Below are positions 25,016-34,018 of a DNA stretch of 35,741 nucleotides, in pieces. Origin of the DNA: CAXQRU01 sp964226685 (lineage in GTDB: Bacteria; Pseudomonadota; Gammaproteobacteria; Pseudomonadales; Cellvibrionaceae); the NCBI GenBank assembly GCA_964226685.1, contig CAXQRU010000051.1, positions 1 to 35,741 on the forward strand, read 5' to 3'. The translations under genes and the position numbers were made by a program. Position 1 is the stretch's first letter, and every line of letters begins with the position of its first letter. The notes below the pieces were generated by a model. That model was not told the origin of the DNA and did no database searches. It saw only the letters and a list, made by a program, of their open reading frames with translations.

Positions 25016-25912
25016 ATGAATACAATCGATTATCCCACCATAGAATCTTGCATCGGCAATACCCCCTTGGTGCGTTTGCAACGCTTACCCGGTGATACCA
25101 GTAATACCATTTTGGTCAAGCTTGAGGGAAATAATCCAGCTGGTTCTGTAAAAGATAGGCCTGCCTTATCAATGATCAATGAAGCTGAGGCGAGGGGCGA
25201 GATTAAGCCAGGAGATAACTTAATTGAGGCGACCAGTGGTAACACGGGGATTGCTTTAGCGATGGCGGCGGCCATTAAGGGGTATTCCATCACCCTGATT
25301 ATGCCCTCTCATATGACCGAAGAACGTAAAGCGGCCATGGCCGCCTACGGCGCCAATTTGATTTTGGTTTCTCAGGAAGAGGGTATGGAAGGCGCGCGTG
25401 ATTTGGCCTTGCAGATGATGGCTGAGGGCAAGGGCCGAGTGCTCGACCAATTTGGCAACAAAGATAACCCCAAGGCGCATTATCGAACGACAGGCCCTGA
25501 AATTTGGCAGCAAACCCAAGGGCAAATCACACATTTTGTCAGCTCGATGGGCACAACGGGCACGATCATTGGTAATTCTACCTTTTTGAAAGAGAAAAAT
25601 CCTAACATCAAGATTATTGGCTTGCAGCCCGAAGAGGGCGCTAGTATTCCCGGTATCCGTCGTTGGCCGGAAGCCTATATGCCTAGTATTTTTGAGCGTG
25701 AACGAGTCGATGAAATTGTCAATATGAGCCAGTCATTGGCAGAAGAGACCATGCGTCGCTTGGCGAGAGAAGAGGGTATTTTTTGTGGGGTATCCTCGGG
25801 CGGCTGTGTTGCAGCTGCACTCGATTTATCGTCGAAAGTGGAGCACGCTACCATTGTTGCCATTATTTGTGATCGAGGGGATCGTTATTTGTCTTCGGGC
25901 ATTTACGGATAA
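25016..25912 (+). CDS. cysM: cysteine synthase B (CysM)
   Basis: PLP enzyme making cysteine from O-acetylserine and sulfide or thiosulfate. PLP Lys46 lies in NPAGSVKDR; the substrate loop TSGNTG and the phosphate-cup GTTGT are present. CysM-type sequence such as EGMEGARDLAL, DQFGNKDNP and GLQPEEGASIPGIRRWP separates it from CysK. ATG 25016 has AGGA five bases upstream, giving 298 aa (E. coli 303); a TTG at 25001 is in frame but unlikely. It heads the cysM-rlmD-relA-mazG block known from Pseudomonas relatives. Confidence 0.95.
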   Translation: MNTIDYPTIESCIGNTPLVRLQRLPGDTSNTILVKLEGNNPAGSVKDRPALSMINEAEARGEIKPGDNLIEATSGNTGIALAMAAAIKGYSITLIMPSHMTEERKAAMAAYGANLILVSQEEGMEGARDLALQMMAEGKGRVLDQFGNKDNPKAHYRTTGPEIWQQTQGQITHFVSSMGTTGTIIGNSTFLKEKNPNIKIIGLQPEEGASIPGIRRWPEAYMPSIFERERVDEIVNMSQSLAEETMRRLAREEGIFCGVSSGGCVAAALDLSSKVEHATIVAIICDRGDRYLSSGIYG

Positions 25913-25915
25913 AGA

Positions 25916-27232
25916 ATGGTCAAGTTCTTTCGCCCCGAAACGGATAAAAACCTGCCGAAAACGGCCAAGTTGTCTATTACTGGGCTTGATCATAAGCTAA
26001 GAGGCATCGCCAAACTTGGGCATAAAACCGTGTTTGCCGATGGTGCGCTACCAGGAGAGCAGGTGGAAGTGCGCCTGGGTAAGCAGAAAGCCAAGGTCAT
26101 AGAGGCATCGGTGATTGATGTCTTGGAGGCTCACCCTGACCGGCTTAGTCCACCCTGTAAGCACTTCGGTCATTGTGGGGGCTGTCAGTTACAAATGATG
26201 CCCTCAAGTATGCAGTTAGAGTATAAGCAAAATAATGTGCAAGAACAGCTTGAACGCTGGGCCAATACTAAGCCTTTGAGCGTTGAGCCACCTTTAACGG
26301 GTGCCAATTATGGCTATCGCCGGCGCTCGCGCTTGCATGTTAACGCCAACAATCAACTCGGCTTTATTGCCAATGAGGGCAAGGCCATTGTCACCATAGG
26401 CCAGTGCCCGATCTTAGAGCCAGCCTTAGAGAGCCTGCTCAAGCCGCTGCGCCAGTGGCTTAGCGGCATTAAGAAAAAACTCGTTACTCATATCGAATTA
26501 TTAGCCGATGATCTGGGTGCGGCGCTGGTTGTACGTCATATCCGTCCACTTTCGAACTCAGATCGTCAAGCATTGTCAGAGCTATTGGGTATTGAGCGGC
26601 TTTGGTTTCAGCCTGATAAAGCTAACGTATTGTTTGATGTGAATAATCAAGAGCTTGAGCCTCAAATGAGCTATGAGCTGGATGGCGCTAATTTGACCTA
26701 CCATCCTAAAAATTTTACTCAGGCCAATCGAGAGATGAATCAAAAAATGGTCGCTCAAGCGATGACTTGGTTAGCTCCCCAAAGCCATGAGCGGGTGTTG
26801 GAGCTATTTTCTGGTATGGGCAATTTTACCTTAGCGCTCGCAAAACGCTCGCAAAGGGTCATTGCTATTGAGGGCTCAGAGGATATGGTTGCTCGCGGGA
26901 GATACAATGCGCACATCAATGATTGTGAAAGTATTCAATGGCTTGCGGCGGATTTGTCAGACCCAAAAGCGCTGTCAGATGTTGTTGATATTGATTGTGC
27001 ATTATTAGACCCACCCCGAGATGGTGCCGAGGCTGCCATCGAAGCGCTAATTGGCATTTTACCTCAGCGCATATTGTATGTATCCTGTCACTCGGCCACC
27101 TTTGTCAGGGATGCCGCCAGGTTGGTGAAAGCGGGGTATGAACTGAGTCAATTGAATGTGATGGACATGTTTCCCCAGACCTATCACAGTGAGGTGATGG
27201 GCTTGTTTGAGCGATCTAATCGAAAAGGTTAG
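25916..27232 (+). CDS. rlmD: 23S rRNA (uracil-1939-C5)-methyltransferase RlmD
   Basis: Methylates U1939 of 23S rRNA with S-adenosylmethionine. A TRAM domain spans about 10–70. The [4Fe-4S] ligands Cys81, Cys87 and Cys90 (CKHFGHCGGC) occupy the same positions as in E. coli, with a fourth Cys in IGQCPI. The SAM-binding LELFSGMGNFTLAL and the catalytic-domain LDPPRDGA and YVSCHSATFVRD (nucleophile Cys about 391) are intact. Length 438 aa (E. coli 433). It is 3 bases from cysM and 2 from relA. Confidence 0.96.
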   Translation: MVKFFRPETDKNLPKTAKLSITGLDHKLRGIAKLGHKTVFADGALPGEQVEVRLGKQKAKVIEASVIDVLEAHPDRLSPPCKHFGHCGGCQLQMMPSSMQLEYKQNNVQEQLERWANTKPLSVEPPLTGANYGYRRRSRLHVNANNQLGFIANEGKAIVTIGQCPILEPALESLLKPLRQWLSGIKKKLVTHIELLADDLGAALVVRHIRPLSNSDRQALSELLGIERLWFQPDKANVLFDVNNQELEPQMSYELDGANLTYHPKNFTQANREMNQKMVAQAMTWLAPQSHERVLELFSGMGNFTLALAKRSQRVIAIEGSEDMVARGRYNAHINDCESIQWLAADLSDPKALSDVVDIDCALLDPPRDGAEAAIEALIGILPQRILYVSCHSATFVRDAARLVKAGYELSQLNVMDMFPQTYHSEVMGLFERSNRKG

Positions 27233-27234
27233 CT

Positions 27235-29472
27235 ATGGTTAAAGTGCGCGATGATTATCCGTTAAATGAAACAGGTGAAGTTAATCTGTCGCAATGGGCG
27301 GTTGAATTGATTGAAAAGGCAGGCCTTGAGGCCATGTCTAGCAGCTTGATTGTCAAAGCGGCCGAGTTAGCACGAGAAGTGCGGGTCACCGACTCGGCTC
27401 AAAACCGTTGGTCTCAGCGCTCATGCAGTTTTGAGACTGGCCTTGAAATGGCCTCCATCCTTGCAGATTTACAGGTGGATCAAGAAGCCTTGATTGCTGC
27501 CGTCATCTATCGCAGTGTTCGAGAGGGTTGCCTGCCCATCAGTCGCGTGAACCAGTATTTTGGTGATAATGTCGCGCGCTTGGTCAATGGCGTTTTGAAA
27601 ATGGCGGCCATTAGCCAGCTAAGGAATGATTCCGATTCCAGTGTCTTTGGCAAACAATCGGTTGAGCAGACGGATAATGTTCGAAAAATGCTGGTGGCCA
27701 TGATCGATGATGTGCGAGTAGCATTGATCAAACTGGCGGAGCGAACCTGTGCGATTCGAGCGGTCAAAGATTCCGAGGATAAACAGAGGCAAAAAGTCGC
27801 CAAAGAGGTCGCGGATATTTATGCCCCTCTGGCCCATCGCTTAGGTATTGGTCATATCAAATGGGAGCTTGAAGATTTAAGCTTTCGCTACCTTAAGCCT
27901 GATGCTTACAAAAGTATTGCCAATATGCTCTCTGAAAAGCGCATGGATCGAGAGCAATACATCAAAAAAATGATCGATACACTGCGCACTCAAGTGAGTA
28001 AAAGCGATATCCAATGTGATATCAGTGGCCGAGCCAAACATATTTTTAGTATTTGGAAAAAAATGCAACGCAAGGGCATTACTTTTTCAGAGGTGTATGA
28101 CATTCGCGCGCTGAGAGTGTTAGTGCCCACAACCAAAGATTGTTATGAAGTTTTGGGGATCGTGCATACACTTTGGAGAAATATTTCTCACGAGTTTGAT
28201 GACTATATTGCTGCGCCCAAAGAAAATGGTTATCGCTCTTTGCATACGGCGGTTATCGGTCCTGAAAATAAAATCATTGAAATCCAAATACGCTCTCAAA
28301 TTATGCACGAAGAGGCCGAGTTTGGTGTTTGTGCTCATTGGCGCTATAAAACCGGCGACAGTAAAACCGTTGTCGACAGCTATGAGCAAAAACTTTCATG
28401 GCTTCGTCAAGTATTGGAATGGCACGATGATGTGGGTGAACATACCTTATCGGATGATTTGCAAGACATCACTCAAGATCGTGTCTATGTGTTTACCAGA
28501 GACGGCCATGTTATTGATTTGCCATTGGGAGCAACTCCGCTAGATTTTGCCTATCGAGTCCATACGGAAATTGGCCACCGTTGCCGTGGTGCTAAAGTCA
28601 ATAACCGAATTGTGCCTTTAAATTATTTGCTAAAAACTTCTGATCAGGTTGAAGTGTTAACGGGTGCACAAGAAGCTCCCAGTCGAGACTGGTTAATGGA
28701 AAGCCTAGGCTATTTGGTGACGCCCAAGGCGCGCGCTAAAGTGCGCCAGTGGTTTAGCGAGCAAGATCGCGATAAAAATATTGCCGATGGCAAGCACCTA
28801 ATCGAAAAAGAGCGCAAACGCTTGGCCTTGCCCGAAGTCGATGAAGCGATTGTCAAAGCGCTCAACTTTACCACTTTAGATAGCTTATACGTAGCAATTG
28901 GTACCGGTGATATGGGGGTTGGGCAGGTCATGTCCACCATCCAAAAACATTTTGCTAAAAACAGTGAAGATGAGCTGGGCTTTTTTCATAAACGCTCAAG
29001 ATCGGCACCGCAAAAGCTTGACCAAAGCTTTTCAATTGATGGCGTGGGTAATTTATTAACGACCATTGCACGCTGTTGTAGCCCCATACCTGGTGATGAA
29101 ATTGCCGGCTTTATCACCATTGGGCGCGGTGTTTCTATTCACCGGCAAGATTGTAGCAATTTGTTGCAATTGCAAACGGACGAGCCAGAGCGAATCATCA
29201 AGGTGGACTGGACTCAACAAGGCACGCGTGATTACAGTATTGATATTGTCATAGAAGCCTTTGATCGTCATGGCTTGCTCAAAGATATTACCATGGTGCT
29301 AGATAGTGACCACGTCAATATTTCAGATATCAGTATTTCGCGCAACAAAACCAGCAATATGGTCGACATGCACTTGTCTATTGATATCAGAGATTTGTCT
29401 CAACTTAGCCGGGTCTTGGTGCGTTTGAGTCAGTTACCCAATGTGGCCTCTGTCGAACGGAAACATAACTAA
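27235..29472 (+). CDS. relA: (p)ppGpp synthetase RelA
   Basis: Ribosome-associated enzyme making the alarmone (p)ppGpp on amino-acid starvation. Domain order: inactive pseudo-hydrolase (about 30–200; the HD metal motif of SpoT is replaced, reading IYRSVREG at 91–98); synthetase (about 250–370), with the RelA-specific acidic EFDD at 320–323 and IEIQIRSQIMHEEAE; TGS domain (from DRVYVFTRDG); helical region; zinc-finger-like IARCCSPIPGDEI; and C-terminal ACT domain. Length of 745 aa matches E. coli (744). The mono-functional features argue for RelA, so a separate SpoT should exist elsewhere. Confidence 0.97.
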   Translation: MVKVRDDYPLNETGEVNLSQWAVELIEKAGLEAMSSSLIVKAAELAREVRVTDSAQNRWSQRSCSFETGLEMASILADLQVDQEALIAAVIYRSVREGCLPISRVNQYFGDNVARLVNGVLKMAAISQLRNDSDSSVFGKQSVEQTDNVRKMLVAMIDDVRVALIKLAERTCAIRAVKDSEDKQRQKVAKEVADIYAPLAHRLGIGHIKWELEDLSFRYLKPDAYKSIANMLSEKRMDREQYIKKMIDTLRTQVSKSDIQCDISGRAKHIFSIWKKMQRKGITFSEVYDIRALRVLVPTTKDCYEVLGIVHTLWRNISHEFDDYIAAPKENGYRSLHTAVIGPENKIIEIQIRSQIMHEEAEFGVCAHWRYKTGDSKTVVDSYEQKLSWLRQVLEWHDDVGEHTLSDDLQDITQDRVYVFTRDGHVIDLPLGATPLDFAYRVHTEIGHRCRGAKVNNRIVPLNYLLKTSDQVEVLTGAQEAPSRDWLMESLGYLVTPKARAKVRQWFSEQDRDKNIADGKHLIEKERKRLALPEVDEAIVKALNFTTLDSLYVAIGTGDMGVGQVMSTIQKHFAKNSEDELGFFHKRSRSAPQKLDQSFSIDGVGNLLTTIARCCSPIPGDEIAGFITIGRGVSIHRQDCSNLLQLQTDEPERIIKVDWTQQGTRDYSIDIVIEAFDRHGLLKDITMVLDSDHVNISDISISRNKTSNMVDMHLSIDIRDLSQLSRVLVRLSQLPNVASVERKHN

Positions 29473-30276
29473 ATGTCGACCTATACCTTGAATGACCTGG
29501 TTTATTTGATGTCTCGTTTGCGTGATCCTGAAAAAGGTTGTCCTTGGGATCAAAAGCAAGATTATGGCAGCATCTCTCATTTGACAATTGAAGAAGCCTA
29601 CGAGGTGGTCGATGCCATTGAGCGGGAAGATTGGGAGCATTTACCCGAAGAATTGGGTGATTTACTGTTTCACATTATCTTTTATGCACAATTGGGAAAA
29701 GAGCATAATCATTTTTCCTTAGATGGTGTGATTGATAACTTAGTAAAAAAATTGGTTCGTCGCCATCCCCATGTGTTTGGCCCGACTCTTTATAGCGAGC
29801 CTGAAATTTCCGATCTGGATGTGCAAGCCGTAACCCAACAATGGGAAGTCATCAAGCAAGCTGAGCGAGCCAGTAAGGGTCAAAAGAAAATTATCGACGA
29901 TATTCCAGTATCGATGCCAGCACTGACGCGCGCGGTGAAAGTGCAAAAGCGAGCAAAGTCCGTGGGCTTTGATTGGCCTGAGTTAGGCGCGGTGTTTGAT
30001 TGTCTACAATCGGAAGTCGCTGAGCTAGCTGAGGCCTTAGCGTCAAAAGATGAACGAGCGATTGCCGATGAAATGGGCGATGTCTTTTTTACCCTGGTGA
30101 ATTTGAGCCGGCATTTGAAATGTGACCCTGAAAAACTGGTTCGCCAAGCCACAGCCAAGTTTACTCGCCGCTTGGAGTGGGTTGAAGAGGCCATCGATGG
30201 TGATTGGGCGTCAAATTCATCTGAGCAGTTGCATCACTATTGGTGTTTGGCCAAAGAGCAAGAAAAATCGACCTAA
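29473..30276 (+). CDS. mazG: nucleoside triphosphate pyrophosphohydrolase MazG
   Basis: House-cleaning enzyme that hydrolyses NTPs to NMP and pyrophosphate; in E. coli it also limits ppGpp effects. There are two MazG repeats: the first has GCPWDQKQ, the EEAYEVVDAI helix and EELGDLLFHIIFYAQL; the second has EVAELAEAL and DEMGDVFFTLVNLSRH. Both contain the ExxE and ExxD metal-binding helices. Length 267 aa (E. coli 263). The ATG follows the relA stop with no gap, making relA-mazG a coupled pair. Confidence 0.96.
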   Translation: MSTYTLNDLVYLMSRLRDPEKGCPWDQKQDYGSISHLTIEEAYEVVDAIEREDWEHLPEELGDLLFHIIFYAQLGKEHNHFSLDGVIDNLVKKLVRRHPHVFGPTLYSEPEISDLDVQAVTQQWEVIKQAERASKGQKKIIDDIPVSMPALTRAVKVQKRAKSVGFDWPELGAVFDCLQSEVAELAEALASKDERAIADEMGDVFFTLVNLSRHLKCDPEKLVRQATAKFTRRLEWVEEAIDGDWASNSSEQLHHYWCLAKEQEKST

Positions 30277-30292
30277 AAAGAGACTCCCGACC

Positions 30293-30321
30293 TTGTGCTC
30301 CACAGGGGCAAAGTGTATCTT
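30293..30321 (+). promoter_or_regulatory. putative sigma-70 promoter of adk
   Basis: TTGTGC (30293–30298), a 17-base spacer and TATCTT (30316–30321), in the 123-base gap between mazG and adk. Matches are moderate at both boxes. The gap itself is the only break in the run of closely packed genes from 25016 to 32581. Confidence 0.4.
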
Positions 30322-30399
30322 ACAAGCTGATTTCGATCGGTTTTTTCCAGCCGGTAATTTTAACCAGATTGCTGCAAAGCAAAAAATGAGGAGCTCTAG

Positions 30400-31047
30400 G
30401 TGAGAGTTATTTTATTAGGTGCCCCGGGTGCAGGTAAGGGTACTCAAGCAACCGCATTGATGGATACATTTTCGATCCCGCAAATATCAACCGGTGATAT
30501 GTTGCGGGCTGCAGTCAAAGCGGGTACTCCCCTTGGGCTCAAAGTGAAAGATATTATGGAGTCAGGTGGCTTGGTATCTGACGATATTATTATTGATCTG
30601 GTGAAAGAGCGCATTACCGAACCCGATTGTGCCAATGGTTTTTTATTCGATGGTTTCCCAAGAACCATTCCTCAAGCACAAGCCCTTGTCGATGCAGGTG
30701 TTGACATCGATCATGTCATTGAGATTGATGTGGACGATGAGGCCATCGTTGAGCGTTTAAGTGGTCGTAGAGTTCATCCAGATTCAGGTCGCATCTATCA
30801 TGTCACCTACAACCCACCCAAGGTGGCTGGTATTGATGATGAGACCGGTGAGGCTTTGGTTCAAAGACCAGACGATGAAGAAACGACTATTCGCAAGCGT
30901 TTATCTGTTTATCATGAGCAAACCGAACCCCTGGTTCAATTTTACCAAAGCCTTGAGGGAGCCCAAGCGCCAAAATTCCACAAAGTAGCAGGCATAGGAA
31001 ATGTCAAAGACATCACCGCCAACTTACTAGCTGCGTTAAGCGCATAG
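30400..31047 (+). CDS. adk: adenylate kinase
   Basis: Interconverts ATP + AMP and 2 ADP. P-loop GAPGAGKGT (7–15), AMP-binding QISTGDMLRAAV, DGFPRTIPQA, and a long-form LID (GRRVHPDSGRIYHVTYNPP) without zinc cysteines, as in other gram-negatives. 215 aa (E. coli 214). The start is GTG 30400 with GAGGAG eight bases upstream. The next gene, tsaB, is a neighbour seen in related genomes. Confidence 0.98.
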   Translation: MRVILLGAPGAGKGTQATALMDTFSIPQISTGDMLRAAVKAGTPLGLKVKDIMESGGLVSDDIIIDLVKERITEPDCANGFLFDGFPRTIPQAQALVDAGVDIDHVIEIDVDDEAIVERLSGRRVHPDSGRIYHVTYNPPKVAGIDDETGEALVQRPDDEETTIRKRLSVYHEQTEPLVQFYQSLEGAQAPKFHKVAGIGNVKDITANLLAALSA

Positions 31048-31064
31048 GAAATGCTAGCAACTTA

Positions 31065-31763
31065 ATGATGACCAACATACTCGCATTGGATACAGCAACC
31101 GATCATTGCTCGGTCGCTCTGTATCATGGCCAATCGATCACTTTTCAAGAGCATGCTAGCGGCCGGGAGCATACGGAAAAACTGTTGCCTATGGTTGACT
31201 CCTTGCTCGAAGACGCCAAGCTGACGTTGGACGATATCGATTATCTGGCTTTAAGTATCGGCCCCGGTTCATTTACCGGGTTACGTATTAGCTTGTCCAT
31301 TGTTCAGGGCTTGGCCTACGCGAAAGATATTCCGGTTATCGGTGTGGACACTTTAGCGGTAATGGCTTTAGAGTTTCACCGTAAGGTTCCTGATTCACAG
31401 TGCATCGTTGCTGCCCTCGATGCCAGAATGGGGGATATTGTGTGGGCTGTGATGCGCATTGTGGATGGTGTGGTCGTCTATGACCAAACCCCAAAATTGT
31501 CGACCATAGAAGACGCGACTCAGTTTCTTATGGAGTTGGATCAGCCCTTTTCATTGATTGGTCAAGGTGCGGCTTTGCTAACTGAATCGTTACCAGCTTG
31601 TCAGATCAAAGAGCCCGAGCTTTGTGCTCATGCTCGATCAGTGGTATCGGTGGCCCTGAGTCATCTCGATCAAGCAAAGCCTGCTATTGAGTGGGCCCCT
31701 CAGTATTTTAGAGCGGAAATTGGCTGGCAAAAGCGCCAGTTTATTCGCCAAACTCGAGATTAA
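31065..31763 (+). CDS. tsaB: tRNA t6A biosynthesis protein TsaB
   Basis: Partner of TsaD and TsaE in threonylcarbamoyl transfer to A37 of ANN-decoding tRNAs. The actin-like ATPase fold is recognisable: ILALDTATDHCSVAL, the GREHTEKLLPMVDSLL helix, and LSIGPGSFTGLRISLSIVQG. 232 aa (E. coli 231). Two adjacent ATGs (31065, 31068) are possible. It makes the t6A that TrmO (at 4049–4702) further methylates. uppP starts 2 bases after its stop. Confidence 0.95.
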   Translation: MMTNILALDTATDHCSVALYHGQSITFQEHASGREHTEKLLPMVDSLLEDAKLTLDDIDYLALSIGPGSFTGLRISLSIVQGLAYAKDIPVIGVDTLAVMALEFHRKVPDSQCIVAALDARMGDIVWAVMRIVDGVVVYDQTPKLSTIEDATQFLMELDQPFSLIGQGAALLTESLPACQIKEPELCAHARSVVSVALSHLDQAKPAIEWAPQYFRAEIGWQKRQFIRQTRD

Positions 31764-31765
31764 TT

Positions 31766-32581
31766 ATGGGATTTATCTACATCCTTATTTTGGCGTTGAT
31801 TCAGGGTATCACGGAGTTTTTGCCGATATCCAGTTCGGGGCATTTATTGTTGCCGCAAGCATTGATTCCCGGTTGGCCATCGCTTGATGCATCCGAGGCG
31901 CTGTCCTTTGATGTGGCGGTACACGTCGGCACCTTAGGTGCGGTGATGTTGTATTTTCGCAAAGACGTCGTCAACTTATTGCTGGGATGGAGTAACAGCA
32001 TTATTTACCGCAAGCACACCAATGATAGCCGCTTGGCTTGGTATCTTATTATTGCCACTATCCCGGCGGCATTATTTGGCTTGTTGTTTAATGATTTGAT
32101 TAAAAATGAGCTGCGTACCATGGATGTAGTCGCTATTACCAGTATTGTTTTTGGTTTATTACTGGGAATTGCGGACAAGCGTAAAGGCAATACGGATGAT
32201 CTTGCACAAATTACATTAAAAGTTGCCTTGATCATTGGGATAGCGCAAGCTGTGGCATTGATTCCTGGTACCTCTCGCTCTGGCATTACCATCACGGCGG
32301 CATTATTTTGTGGCTTAAGCCGGACGTCTGCTGCTCGGTTTTCCTTTTTACTGGCAATGCCAATCATTATGTTAAGTGGCGGTTATCAGGCTTTGACTCT
32401 GGTGCAATCGCAAAGTGTGATATGGTCGGATTTGCTCTATGGCGCTGTGATTTCTTTTGTGAGCGCTTTAATTTGTATTCATTATTTTCTGCAATTTATC
32501 AATAAAATAGGAATGATGCCCTTTGTGGTGTATCGTTTACTGCTGGGCATTATTTTGCTTATCGTAGCGTTTACCGTGTAA
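31766..32581 (+). CDS. uppP: undecaprenyl-diphosphate phosphatase UppP (BacA)
   Basis: Integral membrane phosphatase that recycles undecaprenyl diphosphate to the lipid carrier for peptidoglycan and O-antigen. Catalytic motifs QGITEFLPISSSGH (13–26, Glu17) and PGTSRSG (167–173) are intact. About eight hydrophobic helices; 271 aa (E. coli 273). Family members can give bacitracin resistance when overexpressed. It is tightly linked to tsaB. Confidence 0.96.
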   Translation: MGFIYILILALIQGITEFLPISSSGHLLLPQALIPGWPSLDASEALSFDVAVHVGTLGAVMLYFRKDVVNLLLGWSNSIIYRKHTNDSRLAWYLIIATIPAALFGLLFNDLIKNELRTMDVVAITSIVFGLLLGIADKRKGNTDDLAQITLKVALIIGIAQAVALIPGTSRSGITITAALFCGLSRTSAARFSFLLAMPIIMLSGGYQALTLVQSQSVIWSDLLYGAVISFVSALICIHYFLQFINKIGMMPFVVYRLLLGIILLIVAFTV

Positions 32582-32604
32582 TCAGAATTAGCTAAGGAGA
32601 CCCC

Positions 32605-33867
32605 ATGCCACATAGTCAATTTAATCAGGGCTTGATTCGTTTTCTAAAGCAATCGCCAACCCCTTTTCACTGTGTTGACACTATGGCAAGGCGCTTATCA
32701 GAGGCCGGCTTTTCGCAATTGAAAGAAACCGATGAGTGGGTGGTGAATCCAGGCCAGGGCTATTTCGTCACTCGTAATGACTCATCCATTATTGCCTTTA
32801 GAGTAGGGACTCAATCGATAGTCGACACTGGTGCAGTGATGTTTGGGGCCCATACCGATAGTCCTTGTTTGAAGGTCAAGCCGCATGCGGAGCTGTGCCA
32901 GAATGAATACCAGCAACTGGGTGTTGAAGTCTATGGGGGAGTGCTGCTTGCTCCTTGGTTTGACCGGGATCTTTCTATTGCTGGAAGGGTAAATGTCGAA
33001 AGCTCAGGTAAGTTACAATCACACCTCATTGATTTCAAAAACCCCATAGCCACCATACCCAACTTAGCCATTCATTTGAATCGAGAGGTCAATGATAAAC
33101 AGAGCATCAATGCTCAAAAGCATTTGGTGCCTATTGTTGGCCAGGGTGATTTTTCCCTCGAGAAAAGTATACGAAGTTGCCTTGCTGAACATGCTATCGG
33201 CTTTGATACCTTGCTCGGGCATGAGCTATTTTTCTATGACACCCAAGATCCCGCGATTATAGGCTTTGGGGGAGAGTTTATCGCCAGTGCGCGCTTGGAT
33301 AATTTGCTGAGTTGCTATGTGGGCATGGAGGCATTGATCAATGCCAAGCACCAACAAACAGTGATGCTCGTGTGTAGTGATCATGAAGAGGTCGGTAGTC
33401 AAACGGCGGTTGGTGCTGCTGGGCCCATGTTAAATCAGGTGATTGAAAGATTGTTACCCAAAGGCGAAGATCGTTTCAGAGCGTTGGCTCGCTCCATCAT
33501 GGTGTCTACCGATAATGCTCATGGAGTACACCCCAATTACTCAGACAAGCACGAGCCCAATCATCGCCCAATTTTAAACAAGGGACCTGTGATTAAGCAT
33601 AATGCCAATCAGCGTTATGCGACCAATAGCGATACCAGCAGTCGTTTTCGGCAAGCTTGCCAACAGCTTTCTATTCCTTATCAAGAGTTTGTGATGCGCA
33701 GTGATTTGGCCTGTGGTAGCACGATTGGGCCAATCACCGCAGCCAATCTAGGGATAGCGGTGATTGACGTGGGTGTGCCCACCTTTGCTATGCATTCTAT
33801 ACGGGAATTGGCTGGGGTAAGAGACGCCAATTGGCTTTATCAAGTGCTGGTGTCTTTTTGTGTCTAA
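32605..33867 (+). CDS. apeB: M18 family aminopeptidase ApeB
   Basis: Cytosolic di-zinc aminopeptidase of the aspartyl-aminopeptidase family. Likely metal and catalytic residues: His83/Asp85 (GAHTDSPCLK), Asp232 (SARLDNL), Glu261/Glu262 (SDHEEVGS), Asp303 (VSTDNAHGVHP) and His397 (FAMHSIREL). 420 aa is near the usual 430. AAGGAGA supports ATG 32605. Substrate preference (acidic residues are typical for the family) cannot be read here. Confidence 0.93.
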   Translation: MPHSQFNQGLIRFLKQSPTPFHCVDTMARRLSEAGFSQLKETDEWVVNPGQGYFVTRNDSSIIAFRVGTQSIVDTGAVMFGAHTDSPCLKVKPHAELCQNEYQQLGVEVYGGVLLAPWFDRDLSIAGRVNVESSGKLQSHLIDFKNPIATIPNLAIHLNREVNDKQSINAQKHLVPIVGQGDFSLEKSIRSCLAEHAIGFDTLLGHELFFYDTQDPAIIGFGGEFIASARLDNLLSCYVGMEALINAKHQQTVMLVCSDHEEVGSQTAVGAAGPMLNQVIERLLPKGEDRFRALARSIMVSTDNAHGVHPNYSDKHEPNHRPILNKGPVIKHNANQRYATNSDTSSRFRQACQQLSIPYQEFVMRSDLACGSTIGPITAANLGIAVIDVGVPTFAMHSIRELAGVRDANWLYQVLVSFCV

Positions 33868-33902
33868 CTTGAGTATTAATTGTTCGATTTTATCTGAAAT
33901 CG

Positions 33903-33938
33903 GTCACAAAATGACAAAATAAAGTCATTTTATCGACC
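33903..33938. repeat. inverted repeat / stem-loop after apeB
   Basis: AAAATGAC (33908–33915), an 8-base spacer and GTCATTTT (33924–33931) form a perfect repeat. Flanking GGTC and GACC allow the stem to extend with a small bulge. It may terminate apeB transcripts (A-tract before, T-run after) or be a protein-binding site; it cannot be decided from sequence. Confidence 0.55.
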
Positions 33939-33939
33939 A

Positions 33940-33989
33940 TGTCACATTGAATTCCATTTTTTACTTCTATAATGAGTTCAAATGTGACA
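33940..33989 (+). promoter_or_regulatory. promoter flanked by a 9-bp inverted repeat, upstream of CNB-rhodanese gene
   Basis: A perfect −10 TATAAT lies at 33968–33973; TTGAAT (33947–33952) is a possible −35 at a short 15-base spacing. The arms TGTCACATT (33940–33948) and AATGTGACA (33981–33989) are exact inverted copies on either side, one over the −35 region and one at about the transcription start. This looks like a two-site operator. The regulator is unknown. Confidence 0.55.
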
Positions 33990-34018
33990 AAAAACGGCAA
34001 ATTTGAGCGAGGCTATCA

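Noticed and set aside
30122..30403. 93-residue frame across the mazG end and the mazG–adk gap
   Set aside because: Mostly overlaps mazG in another frame; basic, motif-free translation; ends at the adk start.
33932..33998. CRP/Vfr binding sites at TCACA and TGTGA
   Set aside because: Each half-site lacks its partner at the 6-base spacing (left halves TATCG, right halves ACGGC do not match).
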